Assembly: GCA_031552845.1 (NCBI GenBank)
Contig: JAVBMC010000001.1
Span: 8,000 to 71,999, forward strand
Reading direction: 5' to 3'
From: JAVBMC01 sp031552845
GTDB lineage: Bacteria; Verrucomicrobiota; Kiritimatiellia; RFP12; DVOR01
Length of the DNA stretch: 64,000 nucleotides
The notes under the pieces were generated by a model. The model ran no database searches. It was not told the DNA's origin and saw nothing but the letters and a program-made list of their open reading frames with translations. Of the stretch, positions 22,670-31,176 are shown in pieces. Both the position numbers and the translations under genes were made by a program. Positions within the stretch are counted from its first letter, which is position 1. Each line of letters begins with the position of its first letter.

Positions 22670-25270
22670 ATGAAGAGTGTAATGGTTGCTGTGGTGTTGG
22701 GGGCTTTGGGGCTTCAAGCGGAGGTTGTGATGGATTTGTCAGGCGTATGGCAGGCGCGGCCGACGGATAAGTCGAAGGGCGCGGTTGAGATGGTGGTGCC
22801 GGGCGATGTGCAGTCGGCATTGCTGGCGGCGAAGGAGATTCCGGATCCGTATTATGCGCGTAATGAGGAGCAGGCGCAGTGGATCGGCCAGACGGAGTGG
22901 ACGGTGGAGCGGACGTTTGAGGTTTCGCCGAAGCTGCTGGCTTGTAAGGCGATCAATCTGCGGCTGGAGCATGTGGATACGTTTGCGACGGTGTTTGTGA
23001 ATGATCAGAAGCTCGGAGAGATGGGGAACCGTTTCCGCCGGTATGATTATGATGTGAAGCCGCTGTTGAAGGTGGGGGCGAATAAAATCCGCTTTGAGTT
23101 CAAGAGCGCGGAGAAGATCGGCGAGGAGCTTTCGAAGAAGATTCCGTATAAGATTCCGTCGAACTGTTTCCGCTTTAGTCAGTTTATCCGTAAGCCGGCG
23201 TGTAACGGCGGCTGGGACTGGGGCATTTCGTTGATGTCGGTAGGGTTGTGTGGTAAGGTGGAGCTGTGCGGTACTGAGAGTGCGCGGATTGATTATGTGT
23301 ATTCGGATCAGGTGCATGGCAAGGACCGTTGCGAAGTCACTGTGACGGTGGATGCGACGGTTGCCGAGGATTGCGAGGTTCCGCTGAAGGTGAAGATCGG
23401 CGATAAGGAAGTTACGCAGAAGGTTACGCTGAAGAAGGGCTGCAACAAAGTGACGGCGCCGGTGGTGGCGATTGAGAAGCCGCAGCTGTGGTGGCCGGCC
23501 GGTATGGGTGATCAGCATTTGTATGATATGTCGGTGAGCCTCGGCGACAGCACGCTGGCGCGCAAAATCGGTTTGCGGACGATTGAAGTTGTGAACAAGC
23601 CCGACGAGGGCGACAAGCGTGCGCGTCCGGGAATGAGCATGACGTTCCGTATCAACGGCATTGATCTGTTCTGCAAGGGCGCGAACTGGATTCCGTGCGA
23701 TGCGCTGCAGACCCGCCAGACGCCTGAGCGTTACCGCGATTTGCTGGAGTCGGCCAAGGCTGCGAATATGAACATGATCCGTGTCTGGGGCGGCGGGCAG
23801 TTCGAGGCTGATTGCTTCTATGAGCTCTGTGATGAGTTGGGCTTATTGATCTGGCACGACTTCATGTTCTCCTGCTCGCTGTATCCGGCGACGAAGGAGT
23901 TCTTTGACGAGGTGGATGCCGAGCTGGCGCATCAGCTGCGCCGCCTGCGTGATTATGCCTCGATTGCGATCTGGTGCGGCGATAACGAATGCATCGGCGC
24001 GTTGACTTGGTATGAAGAGAGCCGCAAGAACCGCGACTTGTATCTGGTGAACTATGACCGCCTGAGCCGCGTGCTGTTTGGCGCGATTACTAAATATGAC
24101 AACTCCCGCACTTATTGGCCATCCTCTCCGTGCGCGGGGCCCGGGGACTTCAGCGACGGCTGGCACGATGACGACCGCGGTGATATGCACTATTGGACGG
24201 TGTGGCATGAAAATAAGGATTTTGATGCCTATTACGACGTACGTCCGCGTTTCTGCTCTGAGTTCGGCTTCCAGTCGTTCTCGTCGATGGATGTGGTGAA
24301 GACGTTCTGTCCGCCGGACCAGATGAATCCGACTGCGCCGGACTTCGAGCATCATCAGAAGGACAAGGGCGGCAATGCACGTATCATGGGAACGATGGCG
24401 CGTTACTTCCGCTATCCCGTCGGCTTTGAGAACACGCTGTATCTGTCGCAGGTGCAGCAGGCGCTTGCGATTAAGACGGCTGTGGAATGGTGGCGGACGC
24501 TGCAACCGCGCTGTATGGGTACGATCTACTGGCAGTTGAATGATGTGTGGCCGGTGGCGTCGTGGTCGAGCGTGGAATATACGGGCAAGTGGAAACATCT
24601 GCACTATCACGCCAAGCGTTTCTTCCAGCCGCTGACAGTGCTGGCAGTGCCGAGTGACAAGAAGGCCGAGCAGCTTGATGTCTCTGACTCCACTTCTTTC
24701 GTTGCGCCGTCGGATGAACAGCATGCCAGTCAAATCCTTGTTTATTCCATCAATGACAGCGCTAAGGATGTTACTGCTAAGATCACGGTAACTGCGCGTA
24801 CGTTTGATGGCGCGGTCGCTAAGGAGGTGAAGCTGCCCGAAACCGTTGTTCCGGCACGCAGCGCCAAGCTGATCAAGACATTGACGGCCGATGAGTTCGG
24901 TGATGCTGATGCGCGCGCCAAGCTGTTTCTGACGTTGGAGCAGAAGGGCAAGTCCGGCACAGAGGCAGTTGAGACGGTCTGCAATGACTTGTTCTTCACC
25001 CACTACAAGATGTGCGACTTGGGTGATGCGAATGTGACGGCTCTCGCGCAGAAGCAGACGGACGGCACATGGGAAGTGACTGTGCGCACTGACAAGCCGG
25101 CGTTCTTCGTGTGGTTGAATGCATCCGGTATTGCAGGTGAGTTCTCTGACAACAGCTTCACGCTGCTGCCGGGCACTGTTAAGACAGTAACCTTCAAGCC
25201 GAAGGGACAGGGAGATTTCATTGCGTTCAAGAAAGCGCTTGAGATTAAGCACCTGCGTCAAACCTATTGA
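22670..25270 (+). CDS. Exported beta-mannosidase, glycoside hydrolase family 2
   Basis: Hydrolyses terminal beta-mannosides from oligosaccharides such as mannan or N-glycan fragments. The signal peptide is residues 1-17 (MKSVMVAVVLGALGLQA). The domains are an N-terminal jelly roll with the family stretch WIGQTEWTVERTF, an immunoglobulin-like domain ending LWWPAGMG, a TIM barrel with acid/base Glu in IWCGDNE (about residue 440) and nucleophile Glu in FCSEFGFQS (about 531), and C-terminal beta domains. CGDNE and SEFGFQS are the beta-mannosidase rather than beta-galactosidase forms. The length of 866 is usual. ATG 22,670 is chosen for its GGAGG site and signal peptide. No carbohydrate transporter is adjacent. 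Confidence 0.92.
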   Translation: MKSVMVAVVLGALGLQAEVVMDLSGVWQARPTDKSKGAVEMVVPGDVQSALLAAKEIPDPYYARNEEQAQWIGQTEWTVERTFEVSPKLLACKAINLRLEHVDTFATVFVNDQKLGEMGNRFRRYDYDVKPLLKVGANKIRFEFKSAEKIGEELSKKIPYKIPSNCFRFSQFIRKPACNGGWDWGISLMSVGLCGKVELCGTESARIDYVYSDQVHGKDRCEVTVTVDATVAEDCEVPLKVKIGDKEVTQKVTLKKGCNKVTAPVVAIEKPQLWWPAGMGDQHLYDMSVSLGDSTLARKIGLRTIEVVNKPDEGDKRARPGMSMTFRINGIDLFCKGANWIPCDALQTRQTPERYRDLLESAKAANMNMIRVWGGGQFEADCFYELCDELGLLIWHDFMFSCSLYPATKEFFDEVDAELAHQLRRLRDYASIAIWCGDNECIGALTWYEESRKNRDLYLVNYDRLSRVLFGAITKYDNSRTYWPSSPCAGPGDFSDGWHDDDRGDMHYWTVWHENKDFDAYYDVRPRFCSEFGFQSFSSMDVVKTFCPPDQMNPTAPDFEHHQKDKGGNARIMGTMARYFRYPVGFENTLYLSQVQQALAIKTAVEWWRTLQPRCMGTIYWQLNDVWPVASWSSVEYTGKWKHLHYHAKRFFQPLTVLAVPSDKKAEQLDVSDSTSFVAPSDEQHASQILVYSINDSAKDVTAKITVTARTFDGAVAKEVKLPETVVPARSAKLIKTLTADEFGDADARAKLFLTLEQKGKSGTEAVETVCNDLFFTHYKMCDLGDANVTALAQKQTDGTWEVTVRTDKPAFFVWLNASGIAGEFSDNSFTLLPGTVKTVTFKPKGQGDFIAFKKALEIKHLRQTY

Positions 25271-25282
25271 TCGTGTGACCGA

Positions 25283-25927
25283 GTGAAGAACGATCCAGTG
25301 AATACGCAAGCTGCCGTCCGATTCAAATTCGGGCGGCAGTCTGTTTTAATCCAAGCGCCGCCGGATATCGATCCGCTCTTGGAGGAGTGTATTGAACGCT
25401 CGCCGAATGATGTCGACTCCATTCCCTACTACGCCTTTTTGTGGCCGGCGGCGCAAGGGCTGGCGCGCTATATTCACGCCAAGCGTACGCGCGTTGCGGG
25501 TAAGCGGGTGATTGAATTGGGGTGCGGATTGGGGTTGCCCTCCATCGTCGCGGCACAGCGTGGTGCGCAGGTGCTGGCAACAGATTTTCACGCCGGTACC
25601 GAGTCATGGCTGCAACGCAATGCGCAGGCTAATGACGTTGAGCTGGCATTCCACACATATGATTGGAACGAAGCGTTTGAGGGCGTGTCGTTTGAGTCGG
25701 CGGAGATTGTGTTGGGGAGTGATTTGCTGTACGAGAAGCGGCATATCCCGGCGCTCGTCTGCTCGATTGAACGTTTGACGTTGCTGGGGGGAGAAGCGTG
25801 GATTGCTGACCCTGGCCGTGAGGGCTTGGAGATTTTTGAACGGACGATGGTTAAAGCCGGTTGGAAGTGTGAGCTGGCGCCGGATGATGATATTTTTATT
25901 TTGAGATGTAGAAGGAGCAAGAAGTGA
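25283..25927 (+). CDS. Class I methyltransferase of the protein-lysine/nicotinamide methyltransferase-like group
   Basis: A 214-residue AdoMet-dependent methyltransferase. Motif I is VIELGCGLGLPSIVAAQRG, with VLATDFH after it, and VLGSDLLYEKRHIPALV follows. The preceding PYYAFLWPAAQGLARYI matches the eukaryote-like METTL/ETFB-lysine methyltransferase group (Methyltransf_16), in which the target is usually a protein lysine. The target here is unknown. The start is GTG 25,283, 10 nt after the mannosidase gene; its stop overlaps the next start by 4 nt (GTGA), so it is part of an operon. Confidence 0.75.
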   Translation: MKNDPVNTQAAVRFKFGRQSVLIQAPPDIDPLLEECIERSPNDVDSIPYYAFLWPAAQGLARYIHAKRTRVAGKRVIELGCGLGLPSIVAAQRGAQVLATDFHAGTESWLQRNAQANDVELAFHTYDWNEAFEGVSFESAEIVLGSDLLYEKRHIPALVCSIERLTLLGGEAWIADPGREGLEIFERTMVKAGWKCELAPDDDIFILRCRRSKK

Positions 25928-26868
25928 CCTTTAAAGAACTGATGGATTTGTCAACGGGATATTGGCGGTCGGCGGCGTTGAACGCTGCGGTCTCGTTGGG
26001 GGTATTTGAACGTTTACCGTGCGCGGCGGCTGATTTGGGTTTGTCGGAATCAGCAGGGGATTTGCTGGATGCTTTAACAGGCATGGGACTGTTGGAAAAG
26101 AAGGACGGTGTTTATTCTGTGGCGCCGGAGTGTGCTGTTTTCTTGGATGCGAAGAGTCCACACAATATGCTGGGGGCATTGCGGTATAATGTGGATTTGT
26201 ATCCGACGTGGGGGAAACTGGCGGAGACAGTGCGTTCTGGTCAGCCGGCGATTTCACCGCAAGCACACTTAGGCAATGACCCGGAGCGGACGCGCCGCTT
26301 TGTGTTGGGTATGGACAGCCGTGCGGCCGGGTTAGCGCCGGAGCTATTGCCAGCGTTGGGCACGGTGGAGGGGAGCTTGTTGGATTTGGCGTGCGGTGGC
26401 GGAACGTTCAGCCGCTTGCTGGCGCAACGGAATCCAAACTTACAGGTGACGCAATTTGATTTGCCGGATGTGCTGGCTGTGGCAAAAGAGCTGGCGGGCG
26501 GGAATCCTGCCATCCGCTTTGTCCCGGGAGATTATCGGCGCGATGTATTGCCGGGAGTGTTTGACCATGTGTTGTATTCCGGTGCGCTGCATCAGGAGAA
26601 TGATGAAACGGCGCTAGCGCTGTTCAAGACTTTGCGGGCTGCGGTGCGTGAGGGTGGTACAGCGTATGTGTTTGATTTGATGACTTCTGCAGATGGTACG
26701 CAACCATTGTTTGCGCGATTGTTCTCGTTGAATATGCGGTTGACATCGGCTTATGGGCGGGTGTTCACCGTGGAGCAGGCGGAGAGGCTTTTGTACGAGG
26801 CAGGCTTCACGCAAGTGCAGTCGGCGTTCATGCCGAGCATTCCGTATGCGTTGATCAAGGCAGTTTAA
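25924..26868 (+). CDS. O-methyltransferase-like protein
   Basis: A 314-residue protein. An N-terminal winged-helix or dimerisation segment (residues 1-about 85; FKELMDLSTGYWRSAALNAA, then a winged-helix-like LLDALTGMGLLEKKDGVYS) is followed by an AdoMet-binding core with SLLDLACGGGTFSRLLAQ and, later, LYSGALHQENDETALALF. This layout is that of plant/fungal-type family 2 O-methyltransferases and bacterial relatives acting on small hydroxylated molecules. GTG 25,924 has an AAGGAG site 8 nt upstream and overlaps the upstream stop. The substrate is unknown. Confidence 0.7.
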   Translation: MTFKELMDLSTGYWRSAALNAAVSLGVFERLPCAAADLGLSESAGDLLDALTGMGLLEKKDGVYSVAPECAVFLDAKSPHNMLGALRYNVDLYPTWGKLAETVRSGQPAISPQAHLGNDPERTRRFVLGMDSRAAGLAPELLPALGTVEGSLLDLACGGGTFSRLLAQRNPNLQVTQFDLPDVLAVAKELAGGNPAIRFVPGDYRRDVLPGVFDHVLYSGALHQENDETALALFKTLRAAVREGGTAYVFDLMTSADGTQPLFARLFSLNMRLTSAYGRVFTVEQAERLLYEAGFTQVQSAFMPSIPYALIKAV

Positions 26869-26884
26869 GCGGGGGCGGTGCGCG

Positions 26885-28672
26885 ATGGCGCTGATTTCTT
26901 TACATGAAGTGACGGTGTCGTTCGGCGGGGCGCGGGTGCTGGACAATGTGAGTGTGAGCGTACAGCCCGGTAACAGGGCTTGCGTGACCGGACGTAACGG
27001 CGAAGGCAAATCGACGTTATTGAAAGTCATGGCGGGAACGCTGGAACCTGACAGCGGTGAGATTGTGCGTCCGGCTGATTTGCGTGTAGCCTATCTGGCG
27101 CAAGATGTGCCGGACGGTTTGCATGGTACGGTGGAGGAGATTGTTTCTGCTGCCGTGCCGCATGATGACTTCCATCACCCGGGCGCGGCGCTGTTTATGA
27201 CGGAGTTGAAGTTGGAACCGTCGGCACAATTTGAATCGCTCTCCGGCGGCATGCGCAGGCGGGTGTTCTTGGCGCGGGCTTTGGCGTCTGATCCGCATTT
27301 GCTGTTGTTGGATGAACCGACGAACCATTTGGATATTGAAAGCATTGAATGGTTGGAGCGGTACTTGTCGAATGCAAAGTTTGCAGTACTATTCATCACG
27401 CATGACCGGGCTTTTCTGCGGCGCGTGGCGGCACAGGTGTTTGATTTAGATCGCGGACAGCTCTCGGGCTGGACGTGCGATTATGATACGTTTGTGCGGC
27501 GCAAGCAAGAGCTGCTTGCCGACGAAGAGGTGTATTGGGCGCGCAAGCAGCGGCTGTTGACGAAGGAAGAAGCATGGCTGCGGCGTGGCGTCAAAGCGCG
27601 GACGACACGCAACGAAGGCCGCGTGCAAGCGTTGTTGAAACTGCGGAATGAGTTTGCGGCGCGGCGCCTGCGCTCTGGCACCAGCACGTTGAGTTTGAAG
27701 GCGGATGATGCGTCAGGCGTTCAGGTTGTGAAGGTCGAGAATGTGTCCTTTGCCTATGGGGATGCCCCGGCGGTGATTAAGGACTTCTCGACGCGCATTA
27801 CCCGAGGGGAACGTATCGGTATTATCGGCCCTAACGGTTCCGGCAAGACGACGTTGCTGCGGTTGTTATGCGGTGAGCTGCAGCCGACGTCGGGCAAGAT
27901 TACGATGGGCACGCGGGTGGAGTTTGCTTACTTCGACCAGTTACGCAACACGTTGCGGCTAGAGGATTCGGTGCTGGATAACTTGGCCGAGGGCAAGGAA
28001 GAGGTGTCGGTCGGTGGCGTGCGCAAGCATGCGTTCGGATATCTGCAGGACTTTCTTTTCACTCCGGAGCGGGTGCGGACACCTGTTGGTGCGCTGTCGG
28101 GCGGAGAACGGGCGCGCTTGCTGTTGGCGAAGCTGTTTTTGAATCCGGGCAACTTGTTGATCTTGGACGAACCAACGAATGATCTGGATATTGAGACGCT
28201 GGATTTGCTGGAGGAGCAGTTGGCGGAATACAAGGGAACTATTCTGTTGGTGAGTCATGACCGCGCGTTCTTGGATGAGGTGGTGACTTCGACGCTGGTG
28301 CTGGAAGGCGATGGGCGCGTGGCGGAGTATCCGGGCGGCTATCGTGAGGTGCAAGCGGCGCACGCGGTGGCAGAAGCAAAAGCAAAACCTGCGCCTACGG
28401 TTAAAGCGGCTTTCCCACGTGTACGGCAAGGCGAGGGCAGGCGATTCGGTTTTAAGGAACAGCGGGAACTGGCAGCGTTGCCGGAACAGATTACGGCGTT
28501 GGAGCAGGAGCTGGCGGATTTGACGGCGGCGATGACGAAGCCCGAGGTTTATCAGAATGCCGCTGAGAGCGTGCGGGTGCATAAGCGTTTGGAAGAGCTG
28601 GGACTATTGCTGGAGCGGACGATGGAGCGCTGGATGGAGTTGGAGGAGATCAAAACCGAGGCCGGAGGTTGA
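26885..28672 (+). CDS. ABC-F family ATPase (Uup-like)
   Basis: A cytoplasmic protein with two ABC cassettes and no membrane domain, 595 residues. Cassette 1 has Walker A GRNGEGKST, signature LSGGMRRR and Walker B LLLDEPTNHLD; cassette 2 has GPNGSGKTT, LSGGERAR and LLILDEPTNDLD. The ABC-F linker lies between them and a C-terminal helical arm (about 520-595, coiled-coil pattern) resembles Uup. Members act on the ribosome or on DNA-repair-linked functions, and some give antibiotic resistance. yggS starts 1 nt after the stop. Confidence 0.88.
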   Translation: MALISLHEVTVSFGGARVLDNVSVSVQPGNRACVTGRNGEGKSTLLKVMAGTLEPDSGEIVRPADLRVAYLAQDVPDGLHGTVEEIVSAAVPHDDFHHPGAALFMTELKLEPSAQFESLSGGMRRRVFLARALASDPHLLLLDEPTNHLDIESIEWLERYLSNAKFAVLFITHDRAFLRRVAAQVFDLDRGQLSGWTCDYDTFVRRKQELLADEEVYWARKQRLLTKEEAWLRRGVKARTTRNEGRVQALLKLRNEFAARRLRSGTSTLSLKADDASGVQVVKVENVSFAYGDAPAVIKDFSTRITRGERIGIIGPNGSGKTTLLRLLCGELQPTSGKITMGTRVEFAYFDQLRNTLRLEDSVLDNLAEGKEEVSVGGVRKHAFGYLQDFLFTPERVRTPVGALSGGERARLLLAKLFLNPGNLLILDEPTNDLDIETLDLLEEQLAEYKGTILLVSHDRAFLDEVVTSTLVLEGDGRVAEYPGGYREVQAAHAVAEAKAKPAPTVKAAFPRVRQGEGRRFGFKEQRELAALPEQITALEQELADLTAAMTKPEVYQNAAESVRVHKRLEELGLLLERTMERWMELEEIKTEAGG

Positions 28673-28673
28673 G

Positions 28674-29396
28674 ATGCGCGCATTGAATGAGATTCTGGAT
28701 GAGGTGCAGGGAAAAATTATCGCGGCGTGTGTGCGAAGCGGGCGTGATGCACAAGCTGTGCAGATTATTGGTGTGACAAAAACCCATGGGCCGGATGTGG
28801 TACGTGAGGCGTTGGAAGCCGGGTTGAATGTGCTTGGCGAGAACAAGGTCCAGGAAGCCGCTTGGAAAGTGCCAGAGTGTCCGGGACAGGCGCAGTGGCA
28901 TTTGATCGGACACTTGCAACGGAATAAAGTGCGGGCGGCATTGGAGTTGTTTTCGGTGATTCATTCGGTGGATTCGTTGCGGCTGCTGGAGGAGATTGAA
29001 CGGTGCGCGGAGGCGTGCGGTGCGCGGCCTGAGATTTTACTCGAAGTGAATACTTCCGGCGAGGCGAGCAAGTTCGGACTTGCGCCGGAAGCTGTGCCGG
29101 AGGTGGTAGAGCGGGCGTTGGAGTGCAGGCAGATCACATTGACAGGATTGATGACGATGGCGCCTTTTACGTTGGAGCCGGAGTCGGTGCGGCCCTGTTT
29201 CCGAGCGTTGCGCGAATTGCGTGATGAGCTGGAATCGTTGTACGGTATTTCACTGCCCAACCTATCAATGGGGATGAGCGGCGACTATGAAATAGCCGTC
29301 GAAGAAGGAGCCAGCTGGCTACGCCTCGGGACGGTGCTATTCGGCGAACGGCCTAAATATAAGCGGCCGCTGCCGGATGTTGCTGATGATTTCTAA
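28674..29396 (+). CDS. yggS: YggS-family pyridoxal phosphate homeostasis protein
   Basis: A single-domain TIM-barrel PLP-binding protein of 240 residues that controls the PLP pool and influences amino-acid metabolism. The PLP lysine is in IGVTKTH, followed by GLNVLGENKVQEA, WHLIGHLQRNKVR, LLEVNTSGEASKFG, the LSMGMSGDYEIAVEEG phosphate site and WLRLGTVLFGER. Everything expected of the family is present. The frame is open 39 codons upstream inside the ABC-F gene; ATG 28,674 matches the family start and has a GGAGG site. Confidence 0.95.
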   Translation: MRALNEILDEVQGKIIAACVRSGRDAQAVQIIGVTKTHGPDVVREALEAGLNVLGENKVQEAAWKVPECPGQAQWHLIGHLQRNKVRAALELFSVIHSVDSLRLLEEIERCAEACGARPEILLEVNTSGEASKFGLAPEAVPEVVERALECRQITLTGLMTMAPFTLEPESVRPCFRALRELRDELESLYGISLPNLSMGMSGDYEIAVEEGASWLRLGTVLFGERPKYKRPLPDVADDF

Positions 29397-29420
29397 GCTG
29401 CGCAAAGCTGCGGCAGCTTA
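29394..29420. repeat. Inverted repeat joining two convergent stop codons
   Basis: TAAGCTGC (29394-29401) and GCAGCTTA (29413-29420) form an 8-bp stem. The outer ends are the TAA of yggS and the TAA of purM on the other strand. No U-tract follows, so terminator function is doubtful. Confidence 0.6.
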
Positions 29421-30518
29421 GGCGTCGATGTAGGTGACTTTCTTGTGGCCGGGGGCGATCTTACCGATAACCACAGGACGTTCCTTGGCGGCTTCAAGAA
29501 TCTTCATGGTCTTGGTGAGATCGGCGGCGCGTACGATGATGACGTAGCCGATGCCCATGTTGAACACGCGGTACATTTCTTCAGTATCGACTTTGCCTTC
29601 GTGCTGGAGGAAGGTGAACAGCGGCGGGATTTTCCAAGAACTGCGGTCGATGATGGCGTTGAGGTTCTTGGGGAGCACACGCGGGATGTTGTCTGTAAAG
29701 CCACCACCGGTGATGTGCGCCATGCCGCGGATCTTGACCTTCTTCATGAGCGCAACGATGGGCTTGAGGAAGCTCTTGTGTGTGGCGAGCAGGAGTTCAC
29801 CGAAGGTAAAGCGGGTGCCGGGGAGGGTGTCTTTGAGAGAGAAAACGCATTGATCCAGCACGATGCGGCGGGCGAGGGAGTAGCCGTTGGTTTGGAGACC
29901 GCCCGAAGGGAGGCCGATGATGACGTCGCCGGATTTAATGTCTGCGCCGGTGATAAGGTCTTTCTTGGCGACGGTGCCGACGATGGTGCCGACGAGGTCG
30001 TATTCGCCTTCGGGATAGAGCCCGGGCATTTCAGCGGTTTCGCCGCCGAGGAGTGCGCAGCCGTTTTCGGTGCAGGCTTTGCAGAGGCCGGAGATCACGG
30101 CGTTGAAGACGGGCGTCTCGAACTTGGAGGCGCCGATGTAGTCAAGGAAGAAGAGAGGCAGGGCGCCTTGCACAAGGATATCGTTGACGCAATGGTTGAC
30201 GATGTCTTGGCCGACGGTGTCGTGCTTGCCCATGAGCGCGGCGATTTTGAGCTTGGTGCCGACGCCGTCTGTACTGGCGACGAGGATGGAGTCTTTGCCC
30301 GGCGATGCGAAGAGTCCGCCGAAACTGCCGATGCCGCCCAGAACGCCTTTTGTTTTGGTTGCGCCGACCATTTTCTTGATGGTCTCGATGCCGCTCATTT
30401 TACTGTCGATATCAACCCCGGCAGCGGCATAGGCCGACTTCTTTTCGGGAGTCTTTGCGACAGGTTTGGCTTTCTTAGCCACAGGCTTGGCACTCTTGGC
30501 AGCAGGCGTCTTCTTCAT
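29418..30518 (-). CDS. purM: Phosphoribosylformylglycinamidine cyclo-ligase PurM with a basic N-terminal tail
   Basis: Fifth step of purine synthesis, ATP-dependent formation of aminoimidazole ribotide. Family signatures are YAAAGVDIDS, the VASTDGVGTKLKIA phosphate loop, DIVNHCVNDILVQGA, ALLGGETAEMPG and LPSGGLQTNGYSL. The core fits the usual 340 residues. In front of it are about 28 extra residues made almost wholly of Lys, Ala, Pro and Val (KKTPAAKSAKPVAKKAKP), like histone H1 tails. The start ATG 30,518 has an AAGGA site 7 nt upstream; a longer frame exists but lacks one. It converges on yggS and has its own promoter. Confidence 0.94.
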   Translation of the reverse strand: MKKTPAAKSAKPVAKKAKPVAKTPEKKSAYAAAGVDIDSKMSGIETIKKMVGATKTKGVLGGIGSFGGLFASPGKDSILVASTDGVGTKLKIAALMGKHDTVGQDIVNHCVNDILVQGALPLFFLDYIGASKFETPVFNAVISGLCKACTENGCALLGGETAEMPGLYPEGEYDLVGTIVGTVAKKDLITGADIKSGDVIIGLPSGGLQTNGYSLARRIVLDQCVFSLKDTLPGTRFTFGELLLATHKSFLKPIVALMKKVKIRGMAHITGGGFTDNIPRVLPKNLNAIIDRSSWKIPPLFTFLQHEGKVDTEEMYRVFNMGIGYVIIVRAADLTKTMKILEAAKERPVVIGKIAPGHKKVTYIDA

Positions 30519-30551
30519 AACAGTCCTTAAAATCGGATTGAAAACGGCGTC

Positions 30552-30580
30552 AAAATAGCATAAAGAGGTCAAAAAAGCAA
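30552..30580 (-). promoter_or_regulatory. Promoter of purM
   Basis: On the minus strand, TTGCTT (30580-30575), a 17-bp spacer and TATTTT (30557-30552), giving a leader of about 27 nt. Confidence 0.5.
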
Positions 30581-30669
30581 CATTATAATGCGAAATCGAC
30601 TCACAATAAGCAGTGAGCGCTTGAAAGAGACGATGAATTACAGGCGAATTTCACCGCGGATAAAAACGC

Positions 30670-30697
30670 TTGACTCTTTCTATGAATCTGCTAAACT
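30670..30697 (+). promoter_or_regulatory. Promoter of duplicated module, copy 1
   Basis: TTGACT (30670-30675), a 16-bp spacer and TAAACT (30692-30697) with TGC before the -10 box. Copy 2 has the same hexamers and spacing at 42,267, and sequence similarity between the copies begins at about this point. Confidence 0.7.
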
Positions 30698-30836
30698 GCG
30701 TCCTGTTGACCCCATTGGGTGGCTCGTCACTAACGCTTTGCGCATACGAAAACCCAAGCTCCAAGGAGCCATTAACTTACGACAAGCCCGTTGGCCGGCG
30801 AGCAGTCCACTGGAAACACAAAAGGACTTTTTTATC

Positions 30837-31091
30837 ATGCTCACACTATTTTCTATTGCTGGTGCCCTTGCTATTGCGCTGTTTTTCACTTCGGTGAGGC
30901 CGTTGAGGTCGATGAGATCGCGTACTGTTGCCGGAGCTTTTCTGGGGGCGCAGGCGCCCTCGCTGGTATTGTCTATGAGGTCGATGAAATCGACGAAGTT
31001 GTGTACGGTTGTATTGACGCGATTGTTGGGTCGGGCGTACGCGCTGAGCGTGCCTTGTGGGGTAATGGCGCCCTCGCCGAACCTACCATAG
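30837..31091 (+). CDS. Possible small hydrophobic/basic protein in module copy 1
   Basis: An 84-codon frame with an AAAGGA site 10 nt before ATG. The peptide starts with a hydrophobic stretch (MLTLFSIAGALAIALFFTSV), then turns basic (RPLRSMRSRTVA, later SMRSMKSTK). Copy 2 has a matching 82-codon frame at 42,436 with the same ribosome site, the same overall character and partial identity (LxM(R/K)S, TVxLTRLL). The hydrophobic-then-basic layout resembles small toxin or stress peptides, but it could be incidental to a non-coding RNA. Another frame across the same DNA also stays open and reads acidic (EVDEIDEVVY). Confidence 0.35.
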   Translation: MLTLFSIAGALAIALFFTSVRPLRSMRSRTVAGAFLGAQAPSLVLSMRSMKSTKLCTVVLTRLLGRAYALSVPCGVMAPSPNLP

Positions 31092-31120
31092 TGATTTGTA
31101 CCGCTATTTAAGGCTTGTGA

Positions 31121-31151
31121 GGCAAGTGCACCGCGGCATTTGCCTTTTTTT
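31121..31151 (+). terminator. Intrinsic terminator of module copy 1
   Basis: Stem GGCAAGTGC (31121-31129) / GCATTTGCC (31136-31144), one G-U pair, then seven T. Copy 2 keeps the stem with an additional wobble pair, a compensating change that supports function. Confidence 0.85.
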
Positions 31152-31176
31152 CTGTCTTTCAGGCCTCCATCTGCCA

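Larger units (their letters stand above)
30704..31151 (+). ncRNA. Candidate RNA of duplicated module, copy 1 (about 445 nt)
   Basis: The transcript is predicted from the promoter to a conserved intrinsic terminator. Compared with copy 2, 30,751-30,800 matches 49 of 50 nt, 30,895-30,933 matches all 39 nt, and other parts differ freely. It could be a structured RNA, an mRNA for a small protein (see 30,837-31,091), or both. Indels between copies in the second half are 3 and 9 nt, which favours some coding, but base changes in the first part fall mostly at first codon positions of the best-started frame, which does not. No known RNA family is recognised. Confidence 0.5.

Noticed and set aside
23843..25309. 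488-codon minus-strand frame
   Set aside because: It is antisense to the beta-mannosidase gene, which has both catalytic glutamates and a signal peptide.
29445..30530. 361-codon plus-strand frame
   Set aside because: It is antisense to purM, which has full family signatures and its own promoter.
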